A stretch of DNA of 64,000 nt from positions 6,132 to 70,131 of the forward strand of contig CAMNLR010000160.1 in NCBI GenBank assembly GCA_946543465.1. Reading direction: 5' to 3'. The DNA is from CAG-791 sp002390025 (GTDB lineage Bacteria > Bacillota > Clostridia > Lachnospirales > Lachnospiraceae). The translations under genes and the position numbers were made by a program. Shown one piece after another: positions 53,315-61,397 of the stretch; position 1 is the stretch's first letter, and each line of letters opens with the position of its first letter. Below the pieces are notes generated by a model. The model was not told the origin of the DNA. It searched no databases and saw only the letters and a list, made by a program, of their open reading frames with translations.

Positions 53315-53882
53315 GAAATGTGTCGTGATCGATCCCGGAGAGTCCGAGCGTTTGCTCCGCGTACTTGAGCAGCATGGATGGGAGCCGGAACTGTTCCTGC
53401 TGACACACGAGCACTGCGATCATATGGCAGGACTGGATGCTCTGCGGGAGACTTATCCGCAGGCACGCTTTGCCGCTTCGAAAGTCTGCAATGACGGCAT
53501 TCAGAATACGCGCCTGAATATGTCGCGGATCATGGAAGTGTATCTGTATTTCAGGGGAAAGCCGGGGATCCACTACGACCCCATTGTCTGCAGACCTGCG
53601 GATGAGATCATTGAGGAAAACGCGCAGCTGTTTTGGCGGGGGCATACTCTGCGGCTGGTTCCCATGCCCGGACATACACCCGGCAGTGCTGGTATCTTCC
53701 TGGATGAAAAAGTATTTTTCAGCGGAGACTATCTGATTCCGGATGAGGAGCCCCTGCTCCGCTTTCCCGGCGGAGACGCAGACAGTTACCAAAAAATCAC
53801 GGAGCCCTTTCTGCAATCGCTTCCGGCAGGAATCCGCATATGCCCCGGACACGGGGAGCCTTTTGACTTGCAGAAGAAGTGA
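53247..53882 (+). CDS. Glyoxalase-II-like MBL-fold hydrolase
   Basis: A 211-residue metallo-beta-lactamase-fold hydrolase with THEHCDHMAG (metal ligands), PMPGHTPGSAGIF, FSGDYLI and CPGHGEPF, the full set of ligands for two metals. Substrates in this family are thioesters such as S-lactoylglutathione or acyl-carrier derivatives. Being next to an acyl carrier protein and an AMP-binding enzyme remnant fits an acyl-thioesterase role, but this is inference. GGAGGAG lies 8 bases ahead of ATG 53247. Confidence 0.88.
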   Translation: MLQTVISVDPLTESNCYILAEDKKCVVIDPGESERLLRVLEQHGWEPELFLLTHEHCDHMAGLDALRETYPQARFAASKVCNDGIQNTRLNMSRIMEVYLYFRGKPGIHYDPIVCRPADEIIEENAQLFWRGHTLRLVPMPGHTPGSAGIFLDEKVFFSGDYLIPDEEPLLRFPGGDADSYQKITEPFLQSLPAGIRICPGHGEPFDLQKK

Positions 53883-53965
53883 AAAAGGCTGAGACTTTTT
53901 TCCGTGGGGATGCCAATGATAGAAAAAAGACGCGCAATATTTTCCGCTATTTGAGGAAAGACAAC

Positions 53966-54343
53966 ATGAATGAATATCTGAGGAAGATTGAAGAAGGCAT
54001 TCAGGCACAGAGCTTCGCCAGAATGATGGGCCTGCACACCGGCGATATGGCGCGCCGCGACGAGGACGGCTATTTTTACATCGTCGGACGGCAGAGCCGC
54101 TTCATCAAGATTGCCGGCAAGCGCATAGGTCTGGACGAGGTCGAAAAAATCCTGCGCACAGCTTTTCCGGATCTGGATCTTGCCTGCGCAGGAAAGGATG
54201 AAGACCTTCATGTTTTTGCGGTAGCCGCCGGGGAAAACCTAACAGAAAACGGCAATGAAAACAGTGGGAAAAACGGCGGGGAGAATAAAGGGGACAAAGC
54301 TTTTAAAGAACTGGAGGAAAAAATCTGTTCAAAAGACCACTGA
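53966..54343 (+). pseudogene. Remnant of an AMP-binding acyl-activating enzyme (C-terminal domain only)
   Basis: Residues 24-75 match the hinge and carboxyl domain of acyl-CoA/acyl-ACP synthetases: LHTGDMARRDEDGYFYIVGR and KIAGKRIGLDEVEKIL. The about 400-residue adenylate-forming domain with the P-loop is missing, so the enzyme cannot activate a substrate. The rest is an Asn/Gly/Glu-rich tail. A GAGGAAAG site precedes ATG 53966, so the fragment may still be translated. With the frameshifted carrier protein it looks like a decayed acyl-activation cluster. Confidence 0.75.
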
Positions 54344-54345
54344 AA

Positions 54346-54378
54346 AAAGGCCGCACTCGTTTTACAACGGATGCGGCC
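54346..54378 (+). terminator. Hairpin after the AMP-binding remnant
   Basis: AAGGCCGCA pairs with TGCGGCCTT; there is no T run, so termination would be weak. Confidence 0.45.
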
Positions 54379-54587
54379 TTGATCTATCTTTAATCATTTT
54401 TTACGGAGGCAGCCGTAAGGGGAGAGAGAGACGGCTGCCCGTGCTTCACATTGACATGCCTTCTGTTTTTTGGTAGTTATAGGGAGATGTGCCGGGATTG
54501 CTGCATCCCGCTTTTCGCCTGAAAGCCGGTACAGATCGCTGTTTGATATTCCCTTTATTTTTTATTGATATACTAAAGGAGGACATA

Positions 54588-55322
54588 ATGTCTGTTCTGT
54601 CCCTTCTCTTTGTCATGGCCGTGATCCTGGCAGGCGCCTGCGTTCAGAGCGCCCTGGGCTTCGGAACTACCATGATCACCATGGGCTTTCTGCCGCTGAT
54701 CATGGAATACAGCAAGGCTATGGGGCTCTCCATTTTTATGGTGAGTATCAGTACCGTATATATCTCGGTGAAATACAGGGATTTGATCCAGTGGGGGGTG
54801 ATGCTGCCGGTTCTGATCCCCACCATGGTCATATGCGGCATCGTAAATATTCTCTCCGCAAAAGTCAGTTCCGACAGCATGTATCTGCTGCTGGGCATCA
54901 TGTTTGTGGCGGTTTCGATTTTTTTCTTTGTATTCTCCAACCGGATTCATGTGCGTCCGACACCGAAGTCGGGAACGATCCTGGGTATTATCTGCGGGGT
55001 CTGCTACGGACTGTTTGCTTCCGGGGGACCGACTGCGGCTCTGTATCTTCTGCCCGCCACCAAAGGAAAAAAAGAATACCTGGCCACCATCCAGGCATTT
55101 CTGTGTCTCAACAATCTGATGATTCTGGCCATCAGCCTGGTCCTTGGGCGATTGGAACTGGCAGATCTGCCCATGGTCGGCGCGGGGACTGCGGCCCTGA
55201 TCGCGGGCACCCTGCTCGGGCTTGTAATCCATGACAAAATACCCTCGGCTGTTTTCGGCAAAGTCATCTATGCCTTTGTGGGAATCGGAGGAATCTGGAT
55301 CATTGTCAGCCACATGCTGTAA
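54588..55322 (+). CDS. TSUP (TauE/SafE)-family permease
   Basis: A 244-residue integral membrane protein with about eight hydrophobic segments in two repeated halves. The family transports sulfite, sulfonates or other small anions. GACVQSALGFGTTMITMGFLP near the amino end and the matching CYGLFASGGPTAALYLLP in the second half are the signature repeats. ATG 54588 directly follows AAAGGAGGACATA. The family is diverse and the substrate is not predictable. The 5-oxoprolinase operon lies convergent to it. Confidence 0.88.
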   Translation: MSVLSLLFVMAVILAGACVQSALGFGTTMITMGFLPLIMEYSKAMGLSIFMVSISTVYISVKYRDLIQWGVMLPVLIPTMVICGIVNILSAKVSSDSMYLLLGIMFVAVSIFFFVFSNRIHVRPTPKSGTILGIICGVCYGLFASGGPTAALYLLPATKGKKEYLATIQAFLCLNNLMILAISLVLGRLELADLPMVGAGTAALIAGTLLGLVIHDKIPSAVFGKVIYAFVGIGGIWIIVSHML

Positions 55323-55492
55323 TGAACATTGGCTCCTCATGCGGGACAGTGCTTCCTGTGAATGCGTTTCAATGCTGCTTCGCTTTATAGAGACTGACGG
55401 AGATCCTGAGTAATAAATGCAGGATTGAGTAAACAGACGGGAAAGGCTGTAATAGAATGTAAAAAAAAGAATATAAAAGAATATAAAAGAAG

Positions 55493-55546
55493 AAGACGGA
55501 CTGCCTGATCCGCCGGAAATAATACCGGCGGCAGGGAGTCCGTCTT
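55493..55546. terminator. Bidirectional terminator between TSUP gene and pxpA
   Basis: AAGACGGACTGCCTG..CCGCCGG pairs with CCGGCGG..AGTCCGTCTT, about 20 bp with one bulge; the minus exit is T-rich. Confidence 0.82.
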
Positions 55547-55550
55547 TGTG

Positions 55551-55575
55551 TTTATTCTTCATCGCGTAATACCCG
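55551..55575. repeat. TTCATCGCG motif, copy 2
   Basis: TTTATTCTTCATCGCGTAAT then ACCCG, shared over about 20 bases with copy 3 at 56443. Confidence 0.4.
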
Positions 55576-55628
55576 TGTCTTCAGACAGGTGATACACGCG
55601 CGAGTCTTGATGATTTACGTCGTTACAT

Positions 55629-56396
55629 TTACACGATATCGGAAAGGGGGGCGATCTGGATGCCTTCAGCCTCCAGGGCACTGCGGATCTGTGTCACGAA
55701 GGTCAGGGCTTTGACATTGTCCCCGTGAACGCAGATGGAATCGGGCACGATGTCGATGTCTGTCCCGTCGCCGGCGGTGACTTTATGTTCCTTTATCATG
55801 CGGATTACGCGGCGGATGGCCTCGTTTTCGTCATGGATGACCGCGCCTTCCAGGTTTCTGGGCATGAGGCTTCCGTCGGGCATATAGGCTCTGTCCGCAA
55901 AGACTTCTCTCGCCGCGGGCAGTCCGATGTCCTGTGCGGCGCGCACGCTCTGGCTGCCGGAGAGTCCGAGAAGGATCAGCGAGGGATCAAAAGCTTTCAC
56001 GGCTTTTGCGATGGCAAGGGCAAGGGCGTAGTCTTTGCCGGCCATGTTGTAGAGGGCGCCGTGGGGTTTTACGTGCCGGATTTTTACACCAGCAGATTTC
56101 GCGAAGGCATAGAGAGCACCCAGCTGGTAGGTGACGTAGGCGCCGGCCTCTGCGGGGGATACATTCAGATTTCTGCGGCCGAAGCCCATCAGGTCGGGAT
56201 AGCCCGGGTGGGCGCCGATTCCGATGCTGGCCTCTTTGGCCAGCGCAATGGTCTTCTGCATCACAAGGGGATCCGACGCGTGGTAGCCGCAGGCGATATT
56301 GCAGGAGGAAATCAGCGGGATCACCCCCTCATCCATGCCGATGGTATAGGCGCCGAAACTCTCTCCAAGGTCGCAGTTCAGATCGATTTTTTCCAT
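55629..56396 (-). CDS. pxpA: 5-oxoprolinase subunit A (LamB/YcsF)
   Basis: With PxpB and PxpC it hydrolyses 5-oxoproline (pyroglutamate) to glutamate using ATP. The 255-residue protein has DLNCDLGESFG, CNIACGYHASDP, GAHPGYPDLMGFGRR and VKPHGALYNM, the full set of conserved LamB/YcsF motifs. It is the last gene of the pxpB-pxpC-pxpA group on the minus strand, 86 bases after pxpC. Confidence 0.95.
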   Translation of the reverse strand: MEKIDLNCDLGESFGAYTIGMDEGVIPLISSCNIACGYHASDPLVMQKTIALAKEASIGIGAHPGYPDLMGFGRRNLNVSPAEAGAYVTYQLGALYAFAKSAGVKIRHVKPHGALYNMAGKDYALALAIAKAVKAFDPSLILLGLSGSQSVRAAQDIGLPAAREVFADRAYMPDGSLMPRNLEGAVIHDENEAIRRVIRMIKEHKVTAGDGTDIDIVPDSICVHGDNVKALTFVTQIRSALEAEGIQIAPLSDIV

Positions 56397-56442
56397 AGAC
56401 GGATCCTCTCAACAAATCATTCTTTTCGTTTTATTTGTCTGT

Positions 56443-56467
56443 TTTATTCTTCATCGCGCAAAACCCG
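56443..56467. repeat. TTCATCGCG motif, copy 3
   Basis: TTTATTCTTCATCGCGCAAA then ACCCG, in the pxpC-pxpA gap. Confidence 0.4.
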
Positions 56468-56482
56468 CAGACAAGCCTTGCA

Positions 56483-57643
56483 TTACCTGCATGATCTGCA
56501 GGCAGACTTCCGCCCCGCTGATTTCCGCCCCGCTGTTTTTTGCCCCGAGGATTTCCGTCCGGATCTAAGGCCTGCCCGCCGGGGCTTTCTCCCTGCCCAT
56601 CCTGAACGGCGGCAGCTCCTGCAGCCGGAACGGCTGCTGCCCTCTTCAGAAAAGCTCAAACGATAGGGCTTATAATGATTGGGGCTGTTCTCCTCCAGCA
56701 TCCGGCAGTGGTCTTTCCACATTTTGTCCTCTTCCCGGAGCAGCTTCTGGGCTTCCTGCACGGTGCATTTCTCGAACCGCACCTTCTGTCCCGGCCGAAG
56801 TTGTGCAAAGAGAGGAAGATCGACAGTGATGACCGAGGCGATTTTGGCGTAGCCGCCGGTGGTCTGCCGGTCTGCCATCATCACGATGGGCTCTCCGGAG
56901 CCGGAAATCTGTATGCTCCCGTTTGCGATCCCGTCCGAGAGGATATCATAACCGTCCGCTGCCTCGACCCGGGGACCGGTCAGCCGATAGCCCATGCGGT
57001 CGCTGTGAGAGGTGATCTCATAGGCACTTTCGTAAAAAGTCTGCAGACCTTTCGGGGTGAACATGTTTTCCTGCGGACCGGGGATCACACGCACTCTGGC
57101 GGCCGCAGGATCATCCGGCGGAACCTGTCTGCGGGGCGGGACCCAGCGCCAGGAGAGGTCTTTTCTGCCGTTTTCAGGATTGCGCAGGGGGATTTCATCT
57201 CCTGCGGCCAGGGCTCTGCCCCGGAAGCCTCCGATACCGCATCGCAGGCTGGTACTCCGGCTCCCCATGACCGGAGGGATGTCCAGACCTCCTCCCACGG
57301 CAAGACTGCCGTAAAGTCCCGCCTGCCCCGTTGTGATCTTCACCTTTTTTCCGGCGGGAACACGTACAGGCCTGTCGGCAGGACAGAAGGTGCCTTCGAC
57401 ATCAATTCCGAAATCACCGCCGCTTACGGCGATATTTACTGTTTCGTCAAAAAACAGCACGGGTCCGATCAGGCAGAATTCGAGAACAGCCTCAGTGTCC
57501 TCATTGCCGACCAGTACATTGGCCGTTTTTGCGGCATCCCTGTCCATAAATCCGCCCGGAGCAAAGCCGCTGTTCTGGTAACCCGGCCGTCCCTGATCCT
57601 GGATCGTTGTGCGGGGACCGGGAAATAACACATGCATTGCCAT
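56483..57643 (-). CDS. pxpC: 5-oxoprolinase subunit C with basic tail
   Basis: The biotin-dependent-carboxylase-like subunit of 5-oxoprolinase. It has the typical start GPRTTIQDQGRPGYQ, GSRSTSLRCGIGGFRGR, and SDRMGYRLTGP. ATG 57643 is preferred to GTG 57655 because of the distance to GGTGAG. The 386-residue protein exceeds the usual about 330-340 by a final 40-residue Arg/Ser/Gly/Cys-rich tail with a short repeat (AGRKSAGRKSA). That tail resembles the basic end of ScpA in composition and is probably disordered. It follows pxpB by 57 bases. Confidence 0.92.
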   Translation of the reverse strand: MAMHVLFPGPRTTIQDQGRPGYQNSGFAPGGFMDRDAAKTANVLVGNEDTEAVLEFCLIGPVLFFDETVNIAVSGGDFGIDVEGTFCPADRPVRVPAGKKVKITTGQAGLYGSLAVGGGLDIPPVMGSRSTSLRCGIGGFRGRALAAGDEIPLRNPENGRKDLSWRWVPPRRQVPPDDPAAARVRVIPGPQENMFTPKGLQTFYESAYEITSHSDRMGYRLTGPRVEAADGYDILSDGIANGSIQISGSGEPIVMMADRQTTGGYAKIASVITVDLPLFAQLRPGQKVRFEKCTVQEAQKLLREEDKMWKDHCRMLEENSPNHYKPYRLSFSEEGSSRSGCRSCRRSGWAGRKPRRAGLRSGRKSSGQKTAGRKSAGRKSACRSCR

Positions 57644-57700
57644 ACAGACGCTCACCCCTCTCTGATTGCATTCACACTTGCGGCCGATTGACTCTCTTTT

Positions 57701-58411
57701 TTATTCATATTTATAAATGCCGAGCTCGACCTCTCTTCGGATCCGCTTGAATTCCGTCTCATTGATTGGGAAGAAGCGGATATATTCGCCCGCTTCGTAG
57801 AGGATGGAAGGTTCCCTCTCCGGATCATACAGTTCCAGAGGCGTTCTTCCGATGATCTGCCATCCGCCCGGGGAGACCAGGGGATAGATGCCGGTCTGGT
57901 CGCCGGCAATGCCGACAGAGCCTTTTTCCAGGCGCTCTCTGGGAACCTTCAGGCGGGGCGTGCTAAGCGACCGGTCCATGCCGCCCAGATAGACAAATCC
58001 GGGCAGGAAACCCAGCATATAGATCAGATAATCCACACCGCTGTGCCGCCTGATGACCTCTTTTTCAGAGAGACCTGTGTGCGCGCAGACTGCCGGAAGA
58101 TCCGGGCCGTACTCTCCGCCATAGCAGACGGGGATCACGAAAGTCCTTTTTTCCGTCTGATCGCTGCTGGAATCCATTCGGGACAGCTCCGCGTCGATCC
58201 TGGCGGCGAGCTCGTCGTAACTGATTGTCACAGGGCAGTAGTGCACCATGAGCGCGGCATAGGTCTGCACATATTCAATCACACCTTCGATTTCTTTGTT
58301 TGTGAGACAGGTCCTGGCCATCCGGACGATCCGGCTGATCTCCGGGTCGATTTCACTTCCGAAGATGATCGTCAGGGCAGAGTCTCCCACAGGCTTTATT
58401 GTATACTTCAT
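57701..58411 (-). CDS. pxpB: 5-oxoprolinase subunit B (KipI-like)
   Basis: The 236-residue subunit starts KPVGDSALTIIFG and contains PVCYGGEYGPDL, HTGLSEKEVIRRHSG, YMLGFLPGFVYLGGMD and VGIAGDQTGIYPLVSPGGW, all standard for the PxpB/KipI family. In Bacillus KipI inhibits the sporulation kinase KinA, but with pxpA and pxpC beside it the 5-oxoprolinase role is clear. It is first in the operon. Confidence 0.95.
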   Translation of the reverse strand: MKYTIKPVGDSALTIIFGSEIDPEISRIVRMARTCLTNKEIEGVIEYVQTYAALMVHYCPVTISYDELAARIDAELSRMDSSSDQTEKRTFVIPVCYGGEYGPDLPAVCAHTGLSEKEVIRRHSGVDYLIYMLGFLPGFVYLGGMDRSLSTPRLKVPRERLEKGSVGIAGDQTGIYPLVSPGGWQIIGRTPLELYDPEREPSILYEAGEYIRFFPINETEFKRIRREVELGIYKYE

Positions 58412-58510
58412 GGAGAATCCTTTTTTATCAAATTGGAGGCGAAAGCCTCATGCAGATAAATATTATAAGGCACAAGGGTGCTTCCCATCAATGCCGCAGC
58501 CGGCTTCCGA

Positions 58511-58541
58511 GGAGACAGGAAGGGGACGGTTCTCTGTCTCC
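58511..58541. repeat. GGGGACGG-family palindromic element, copy 6
   Basis: GGAGACAG pairs with CTGTCTCC around a loop containing GGGGACGGTTC. Confidence 0.7.
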
Positions 58542-58610
58542 TCCTCCCTTGTCGCCTGAAAAAACCGGGTGGAACATTTGATGTATCTGTGGCAGAATTA
58601 TTAGCAGGAG

Positions 58611-58928
58611 GTGACAAATGTCTATGACCGCATGATTTCAGAGCGTCAGAACATCGCCGCCTCCTACACAGCACAGGGTGAAGCGGAGGCACAGAAGATC
58701 CGGAACGAGACAGACAAAAATGTCAAGGTCATGGTGGCCGACGCCAACAAAAATGCGGAGATCAAGATCGCGGAGGGCGAGGCGGAATACATGAAAATCC
58801 TCCAGGAGGCCTACAACACCCCCGAGAAGGCGGATTTTTACAACTTTCTGCGGCGGGCGCTGCACGAAAGGCCCCTGCCGGGAGCTGTGATTTCTGCGGG
58901 GTTTATTCATCTGCGGGATTTCATTTAA
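58611..58928 (+). pseudogene. HflC-type SPFH protein remnant
   Basis: The 105-residue reading frame matches the carboxyl half of an HflC-like protease modulator: RMISERQNIAASYTAQGEAE, then NVKVMVADANKNAEIKIAEG and YMKILQEAYNTPEKADFYNF. The membrane helix and the SPFH (band-7) domain are missing, and the last 20 residues do not fit the family, so both ends are truncated. A GTG at 58611 behind GGAG could start translation, but this looks like a decayed gene. It lies 360 bases upstream of an intact flotillin gene. Confidence 0.7.
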
Positions 58929-59288
58929 AGGAAAAGACACAGTTTATTAAAAAATAGATGTAGATTGTTAAAAAAAGCGGGACTATAATGCATTTTAATC
59001 TGAATCGGACATAGACCTGCGAAAATCGGACAGAAGACCTGAGAAAACAAGAGTGCTTACGTGACCGGCTTTCTCTGTCATACCCGGAGTTCGTACCGGT
59101 CTGATAAGAACCGTTTCAGAATAACAGTCATTATAAAACCGCATGCCGGAGTGCAGTCTTTTCTCTTCAGCGGGGAAAATGCAGAACGGCGTGTCGGCAG
59201 ACGACCAGGCGGCAGGGTCTGACATCCGGCAATCGGTGCAGGCTGCCTGGCTGTAGGACGAAAAACAGGGAAAAAAAGGAGAAACATC
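58929..59288. other. Intergenic region before the flotillin gene
   Basis: Contains a 21-22-bp direct repeat (AATCGGACATAGACCTG then AATCGGACAGAAGACCTG, 59003-59043). Otherwise no feature or promoter could be identified. Confidence 0.55.
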
Positions 59289-61016
59289 ATGGAAAATATG
59301 TTGTACATTGTCGTTGCGGCAGTCGTAGTGATCGCTGCGATCGTAGCCCTGATCCTGGTCAGCTATGTGAAAGCTCCGCCGGATACCGCCTTCATCATTA
59401 CCGGTGCCGGCAGAAAGAAAGTCCTGATCGGGCATGCAGGCCTGTGCCTGCCCCTGGTCAATCGTATGGATAAGCTGCTGCTGAGGCAGGTCTCCGTCGA
59501 CATCAAGACCAACGGCTACATCCCCACCAAGGACTTCATCGGCGTTGATATCGATGCGATCGCCAAGGTTGCGGTGATGTCCGACAAGGAGATGGTAAAG
59601 GTGCCCGATGCCAACGGAGATCAGGTTTATCCTCCCGGAGATCCCATGGAGGGCAAGCACTACAGGCTGGTTCCCGGTATCGATCTGGCTATGAAAAACT
59701 TTCTGAATATGAAGGAAGACCAGATCGTCAGGGCTCTGACAGATTCTCTGCAGGGTAATATGCGTGAGATCATCGGCACCATGGAACTGCGTGTCATCTC
59801 CTCCGACCGGAAAGCCTTCGGCGATCAGGTCCAGGAAAAAGCGCAGTCGGATATGAACAATCTGGGTATCAAGATCATTTCCTGTAACATCCAGAAGGTT
59901 ATCGATGAAAACGGTCTGATCAATGCCCTGGGTCAGGACAACATGTCCAAGATCCAGAAGGAAGCGGCGATCGCCAAGGCTGAGGCCGAGAGAGACGTCG
60001 CGATCAAGCAGGCCGAGACTGCCAGAGAGGCAAATGACGCAAGAGTCATAGCAAATCTGGAGATCGCACAGAAAAACAACGAGCTGGCTCTGAAGAAGGC
60101 AGACCTCAAGAAATTTGAGGACACCAAGGCCGCGGAAGCGGACGCCGCCTATGATATTCAGAAGCAGATCCAGATGAAACAGGTCAACACCGAGACCGTG
60201 AATGCGCAGATCGCGCAGGCGGAAAGAGAGGCAGACCTCAGAGAACGTCAGGTCGCGATCAAGGAGAGAGAGCTCGAGGCCAACATCAGAAAGCAGGCCG
60301 AGGCGGAAAGATACGCTACCGAGCAGAAGGCGGAAGCCGAACTCGCCAAGAGGCAGAGAGAGGCAGAGGCATCCCAGTTCGAGCAGGAGCGCGAGGCAGA
60401 AGCAAGGAAAGCACAGGCAGACGCGGACAAGTTCAAGGCAGAACAGGAAGCAGCCGGTGTCAAGGCCAAGTATGACGCGGAAGCAGCCGGTATACAGGCC
60501 AAAGGACTTGCGGAAGCAGAAGCCGCCAGGGCGAGAGGCCTTGCAGAAGCAGAAGCCATCAAGGCAAAAGGTCTCGCAGAGGCCGAAGCCATGGAGAAGC
60601 GCGCCGAGGCATACAGGAAGTATAACAGTGCAGCTATCGTAGAGATGATGATCAAGATCATGCCCGAGATGGCAAGCGAGATCGCCAAGCCTCTCAGCCA
60701 GATCGACAGCATCAATATCTATGGCACAGGCGACGGCGGCAGCGGAGCTGCCCAGATTTCCGGCAACATGCCTGTTGTCATGAAACAGGTCTTCGACACC
60801 ATGTCCCAGGCGACCGGTGTGGACCTGTCCGAGATCATCAGGGCCAATACCTATGACGCCAAGGTGACAAGAAATGTCAACGTCACAGGCCTTGCAGAGG
60901 CAAAGGCAGCGGCTTCTGCAGCTGCGGAGCCGGAGGTCAAGGCTGAAGAAGTAAAGCCTGATGCAGCAAAGACGGCTGTAAAAACCGGATTATCAGCGGC
61001 ACAGAAAGATCAATAA
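59289..61016 (+). CDS. Flotillin (FloT/YqiK-like)
   Basis: A 575-residue SPFH-domain scaffold protein of functional membrane microdomains. It has an amino-terminal membrane helix (about 5-25), the SPFH domain (about 28-215, with VDIDAIAKVAV and MREIIGTMELRVI), and a long Glu/Ala/Lys/Arg coiled coil (about 215-450) with repeats of the type KGLAEAEA (about 400-435), followed by a short globular end (about 450-540) and an Ala/Lys/Glu tail. GGAGAAAC precedes ATG 59289. The NfeD partner is not in the window. Confidence 0.93.
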   Translation: MENMLYIVVAAVVVIAAIVALILVSYVKAPPDTAFIITGAGRKKVLIGHAGLCLPLVNRMDKLLLRQVSVDIKTNGYIPTKDFIGVDIDAIAKVAVMSDKEMVKVPDANGDQVYPPGDPMEGKHYRLVPGIDLAMKNFLNMKEDQIVRALTDSLQGNMREIIGTMELRVISSDRKAFGDQVQEKAQSDMNNLGIKIISCNIQKVIDENGLINALGQDNMSKIQKEAAIAKAEAERDVAIKQAETAREANDARVIANLEIAQKNNELALKKADLKKFEDTKAAEADAAYDIQKQIQMKQVNTETVNAQIAQAEREADLRERQVAIKERELEANIRKQAEAERYATEQKAEAELAKRQREAEASQFEQEREAEARKAQADADKFKAEQEAAGVKAKYDAEAAGIQAKGLAEAEAARARGLAEAEAIKAKGLAEAEAMEKRAEAYRKYNSAAIVEMMIKIMPEMASEIAKPLSQIDSINIYGTGDGGSGAAQISGNMPVVMKQVFDTMSQATGVDLSEIIRANTYDAKVTRNVNVTGLAEAKAAASAAAEPEVKAEEVKPDAAKTAVKTGLSAAQKDQ

Positions 61017-61031
61017 GTGAGTTTTTTTTCG

Positions 61032-61083
61032 GAATATCACTGTAAACAAAAACTATTGAATATCACTGTAAACAAACACTATT
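61032..61083. repeat. 26-bp tandem duplication
   Basis: GAATATCACTGTAAACAAAA plus ACTATT is directly repeated with one difference, just after the flotillin gene. Confidence 0.85.
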
Positions 61084-61102
61084 AACAATCTCTGTATAAA
61101 AA

Positions 61103-61148
61103 GCGCCCCGCCGCTGTTCACCTTTTCAGGCAACAGCGGCGGGGCGTT
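61103..61148. terminator. Strong GC-rich terminator hairpin
   Basis: CGCCCCGCCGCTGTT pairs with AACAGCGGCGGGGCG; the minus exit has CTTTTTATA, the plus exit has no T run at once, so it mainly terminates minus-strand transcripts. Confidence 0.75.
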
Positions 61149-61208
61149 ACAATTCATATTTTTTTGTCTGTTTTACCGGAGAGCATCTGCCTTCTGATGA
61201 AGTGTTTT

Positions 61209-61310
61209 TTAACCAAGGTATGCGGAATCGACCCATCCGGTCTGTTTCAGCGAAGGGACATATACTTTGGCGTAAGTGATCGAACGGTTTCCGTCCGGAT
61301 CTTCAGACAT
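61209..61310 (-). CDS. Possible 33-residue peptide with SH3-like end
   Basis: A short frame from ATG 61310 to TAA, preceded at 10 bases by AAAGGAG and followed by a minus-oriented terminator. The carboxyl half (YAKVYVPSLKQTGWVDSAYL) resembles the last strands of a bacterial SH3 domain. It may be a true small protein or the last part of a lost SH3-containing gene. Confidence 0.4.
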   Translation of the reverse strand: MSEDPDGNRSITYAKVYVPSLKQTGWVDSAYLG

Positions 61311-61365
61311 GAGATTTTTTCTCCTTTCTCTACACTTTCATTATTTTTAATAGATACCATGAAGG

Positions 61366-61397
61366 GGTCACAAAAGTGTCACAGTTTTGTGTGACAC
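61366..61397. promoter_or_regulatory. Operator-like inverted repeat
   Basis: GTGTCACA (61376-61383) and TGTGACAC (61390-61397) form a perfect 8-bp inverted repeat six bases apart, with an extra half-site GTCACA at 61367. It lies between the small minus frame and the lipoprotein gene. Confidence 0.5.

Larger units (their letters stand above)
55323..55628. other. Convergent intergenic region
   Basis: Between the TSUP gene and pxpA. Contains two GAATATAAAA repeats (about 55470-55490), the bidirectional terminator (55493-55546) and TTCATCGCG motif copy 2. No gene seen. Confidence 0.65.

Noticed and set aside
61164..61394. 76-codon plus frame after the flotillin gene
   Set aside because: No ribosome site, no family, and the opposite strand offers a better small gene with ribosome site and terminator.
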